A stretch of 9,193 nt of DNA from Streptomycetaceae bacterium (GTDB lineage Bacteria > Actinomycetota > Actinomycetes > Nanopelagicales > Nanopelagicaceae): positions 1 through 9,193 of the forward strand of contig JAIXYD010000189.1 of the NCBI GenBank assembly GCA_027490415.1, given 5' to 3'. This document shows, one piece after another, positions 7,253-9,193 of the stretch (its first letter is position 1; each line of letters opens with the position of its first letter). A program made the position numbers and the translations under genes. The notes beneath the pieces were generated by a model, which was given only the letters and a program-made list of their open reading frames with translations, did not search any database and was not told the DNA's origin.

Positions 7253-8116
7253 ATGGAGATTTATCAAATCCCACTGCTGAGGCAGCCAATCATGATCGTG
7301 GCTTTCTCTGGTTGGAGTGATGCAGGCGAGGCCGCTTCCGGAGCGTTGACTCATCTGCTGGAAAATCTTGATCAAAGCGGAAATTCGGCTCAAGCAATTC
7401 TTATTGCAGAATATGAGCCGGAAGATTTCTATGATTTTCAGGTAAATCGTCCCATGATCAGTGTCGATGATTCGCTGGTGCGATCCGTTAACTGGCCTTC
7501 CACGCAAATCTACGGATTGAGCACGCCTCACCTTGATAATGACTTTGTTTTAGTTCTAGGCGTTGAACCATCTATGAGATGGAAAACCTTTACTTCACTT
7601 CTACTCGACCTAGCTGATGATCTCGAAGTGGAACTAGTGCTTACATTGGGAGCGATGTTGGCTGATGCGCCACATACTCGCCCCATATCTGTCAGTGGTA
7701 GCGGTGGACATCCCGACATTGCTGCTCGTTTAGGAGTCGAGATCAGCAAGTATGAAGGACCCACTGGAATCCTTGGAATCATTGGGGATGGTTGTTTAAA
7801 GCGAGGAATTGATTGCGTCTCACTGTGGGCTGGATTGCCGCATTACGCATCTAATTCACCGTCTCCTAAAGCGACTCTGGCGCTGGTAAATGCCGTTGAA
7901 GATTTCCTTGAGATCTCTATTGCTCTGGCGGATCTCAATCATCAGGCACAGGAATGGGAGAATGAAGTTTCGGAAATGGCCGAAGAAGACTCCGAAGTTT
8001 CAGAGTATGTAAAGGCACTTGAAGAAAGTAAAGATGCCGCTGAATTCAAGGATGTTTCTGGAGACGAAATAGCTCGAGAATTAGAGAGATTCTTGCGTCG
8101 ACAAAACGAAAATTAA
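7253..8116 (+). CDS. PAC2-family protein (proteasome assembly chaperone-like)
   Basis: This 287-aa protein of the PAC2 (DUF75) family has the actinobacterial form. Landmarks are IMIVAFSGWSDAGEAAS (13-29), EPEDFYDFQVNRP (55-67), an EPSMRWKTF segment, LGAMLADAPHTRPISVSG, YEGPTGILGII and SLWAGLPHYASNSPSPKATL. The last 60 residues are acidic and probably helical, ending GDEIARELERFLRRQ. I chose the ATG at 7253, which puts the conserved region near the N-terminus; a GTG at 7244 would add three residues. The family is named after a eukaryotic proteasome chaperone, but its bacterial role is not established. Membership is clear and function is not. It diverges from metH and converges on mshC with 1 bp between stops. 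Its retention is of interest because the proteasome genes are missing from their usual position nearby. Confidence 0.85.
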   Translation: MEIYQIPLLRQPIMIVAFSGWSDAGEAASGALTHLLENLDQSGNSAQAILIAEYEPEDFYDFQVNRPMISVDDSLVRSVNWPSTQIYGLSTPHLDNDFVLVLGVEPSMRWKTFTSLLLDLADDLEVELVLTLGAMLADAPHTRPISVSGSGGHPDIAARLGVEISKYEGPTGILGIIGDGCLKRGIDCVSLWAGLPHYASNSPSPKATLALVNAVEDFLEISIALADLNHQAQEWENEVSEMAEEDSEVSEYVKALEESKDAAEFKDVSGDEIARELERFLRRQNEN

Positions 8117-8117
8117 T

Positions 8118-9193
8118 CTAAATCGCAAGTCCGAGTAAATCATCTAACACTCGTGAGAATTGACCTGCTGAGCCGCCAGTTTGGCCGCTTTCAGTTTCGG
8201 CGCACCATCTCTTGATTATCTCAAGTGCTCTCACGGTATCTAGATCGTTAGCAATCGCTTCAATGAGATCGGAAATCACAATCTCCGTCGGTGCCACATC
8301 AACCTTAGCTAGGTTCAAACGGATTCTTTCCAAGAATTCGGACGCATCTGATATTTCAGTGCTCCCCCACATGTGATCGCTTCGATAATGATGGCCGAAC
8401 AAGGCAAGGCGAATAGCCATTGGTTCTACACCTTGCTTAATTAGTTTCGAAACAAAGATGAGATTCCCTAAAGACTTACTCATCTTTGTGCCGTCAAGAC
8501 CGATCATTCCAGCATGAACAAAGAATCGCGCAAACTTTTGACCTGTAGCGATCAAGCCTTGTGCCGCTGACATGTCATGGTGAGGAAATATCAGGTCGCT
8601 ACCGCCACCTTGAATATCGATTGCGAATTCGTCAGTCGGGTCCGGCTTTAGGTAATGCAGAGCAATTGCCGAACACTCGATATGCCATCCTGGGCGTCCC
8701 ATTCCAAATGGACTTGGCCATCCTGGTTCACCCTCACGTTGAGATTTCCAAACGAGTGCATCAAAAGGATCCTTCTTTCCAGAGCGGCTTGGATCTCCGC
8801 CACGCTCTGCAAAGTAAGTCATTGCGACCTCTTCAGTGAGGTGTGTTCGGGTGAGGAAGTCGGGGTCTAATCGCACTTCAAAATAAAGGTCATCATCAAC
8901 CTTGTACGTGGAGTTCTTCTCGTTGAGTGCTGAAACGGCATCGATGATGATCTGCATTGCTTCAACAACGCCCACGTAATGATCAGGTGGGATGACGTGA
9001 AGTGCCACCATATCTCCACGAAAAAGCTCTATCTGTGACAACGCCAGTTCACGCCAGTCGACTCCATCGCGTGCGGCTCTTTCCAGAAGAGGATCGTCAA
9101 TATCAGTGATGTTCTCAACAAAGGCGACCGATGATCCCGAAAAACGTAAATAGCGATTAATCAAATCGAAGGTCACATACGTTGCAGCATGAC
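8118..9193 (-). CDS. mshC: Mycothiol ligase MshC (5' end cut by window edge)
   Basis: Partial: 357 residues plus the stop are visible, and the frame runs off the right edge. The first complete codons read HAATY, following the HxGH region that lies outside, so about 50 residues are missing. MshC joins cysteine to GlcN-inositol using ATP, the penultimate step of mycothiol synthesis. It is a CysRS-like class I enzyme. Counting visible residues, it shows NITDIDDPLLERA (22-34), WHIEC with zinc-ligand Cys173, FPHHD with His204/His205, and KMSKS at 236-240. The family is separated from CysRS by the total length of about 410 aa implied here, the lack of an anticodon-binding domain, FPHHDMSAAQ in place of the CysRS form FPHHENEIAQ, and the metH/PAC2 neighbourhood. 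The GTG at 9176 is internal and is not the start. Confidence 0.9.
   Translation of the reverse strand, partial: HAATYVTFDLINRYLRFSGSSVAFVENITDIDDPLLERAARDGVDWRELALSQIELFRGDMVALHVIPPDHYVGVVEAMQIIIDAVSALNEKNSTYKVDDDLYFEVRLDPDFLTRTHLTEEVAMTYFAERGGDPSRSGKKDPFDALVWKSQREGEPGWPSPFGMGRPGWHIECSAIALHYLKPDPTDEFAIDIQGGGSDLIFPHHDMSAAQGLIATGQKFARFFVHAGMIGLDGTKMSKSLGNLIFVSKLIKQGVEPMAIRLALFGHHYRSDHMWGSTEISDASEFLERIRLNLAKVDVAPTEIVISDLIEAIANDLDTVRALEIIKRWCAETESGQTGGSAGQFSRVLDDLLGLAI

Noticed and set aside
8092..8129. Possible terminator between the PAC2 gene and mshC (CTTGCG at 8092-8097 and CGCAAG at 8124-8129)
   Set aside because: The stem is only 6 bp with a 26-nt AT-rich loop and no T-run follows; it is likely chance.
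8118..9193. Cysteinyl-tRNA synthetase instead of MshC
   Set aside because: The C-terminal anticodon-binding region is absent, the FPHHDMSAAQ segment departs from the CysRS form, and the metH/PAC2 neighbourhood fits mshC.
1..9193. tRNA genes, CRISPR arrays, insertion sequences, phage or toxin-antitoxin genes
   Set aside because: None could be supported; coding genes fill nearly all the window, and no repeat array or transposase-like translation was seen.

Overview
The window looks like a piece of a streamlined actinobacterial chromosome with low GC for the phylum (about 45-50% by eye, not computed). The actinobacterial assignment rests on three gene types: pafB/pafC regulators, an MshC mycothiol ligase, and an actinobacterial-type TrmI beside a small RecB-like nuclease. 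The low GC and extreme compactness suggest a freshwater picoplanktonic lineage of the acI/Nanopelagicales kind. That placement is an inference.

Layout, left to right. pafC (partial, minus strand, cut by the left edge), pafB and trmI form one minus-strand operon with overlapping ends. It diverges across 51 bp from a plus-strand RecB-like nuclease gene. The nuclease gene converges, with a 4-bp overlap, on a minus-strand HAD hydrolase gene that lies 6 bp downstream of metH (B12-dependent methionine synthase, 1165 aa). metH diverges across 29 bp from a plus-strand PAC2-family gene, which ends 1 bp from the stop of mshC (minus strand, cut by the right edge). Only about 87 bp of 9193 are non-coding. 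I saw no tRNA, rRNA, CRISPR array, insertion sequence, convincing terminator or riboswitch, and no gene-free stretch above 51 bp.

Functional themes. metH and mshC belong to sulfur and thiol metabolism (methionine synthesis and mycothiol synthesis). trmI modifies tRNA (m1A58). pafB/pafC encode WYL-type regulators that control a DNA-damage response in mycobacteria, and the small nuclease plausibly works in DNA repair. The order mshC, PAC2, metH, nuclease, trmI, pafB, pafC follows a conserved actinobacterial neighbourhood.

The most notable point is an absence. In many actinobacteria the Pup-proteasome cluster (mpa/arc, dop, pup, prcB, prcA, pafA) lies between trmI and pafB. Here those two genes directly overlap, so the cluster has been lost or moved, while the flanking pafBC and the PAC2 gene remain. 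A second pattern is that all four divergently transcribed genes have a TANNNT hexamer 6-7 nt before the start codon, as expected for leaderless mRNAs. I found no convincing wholly new system; the window is mostly core genome in an unusual, compacted arrangement.
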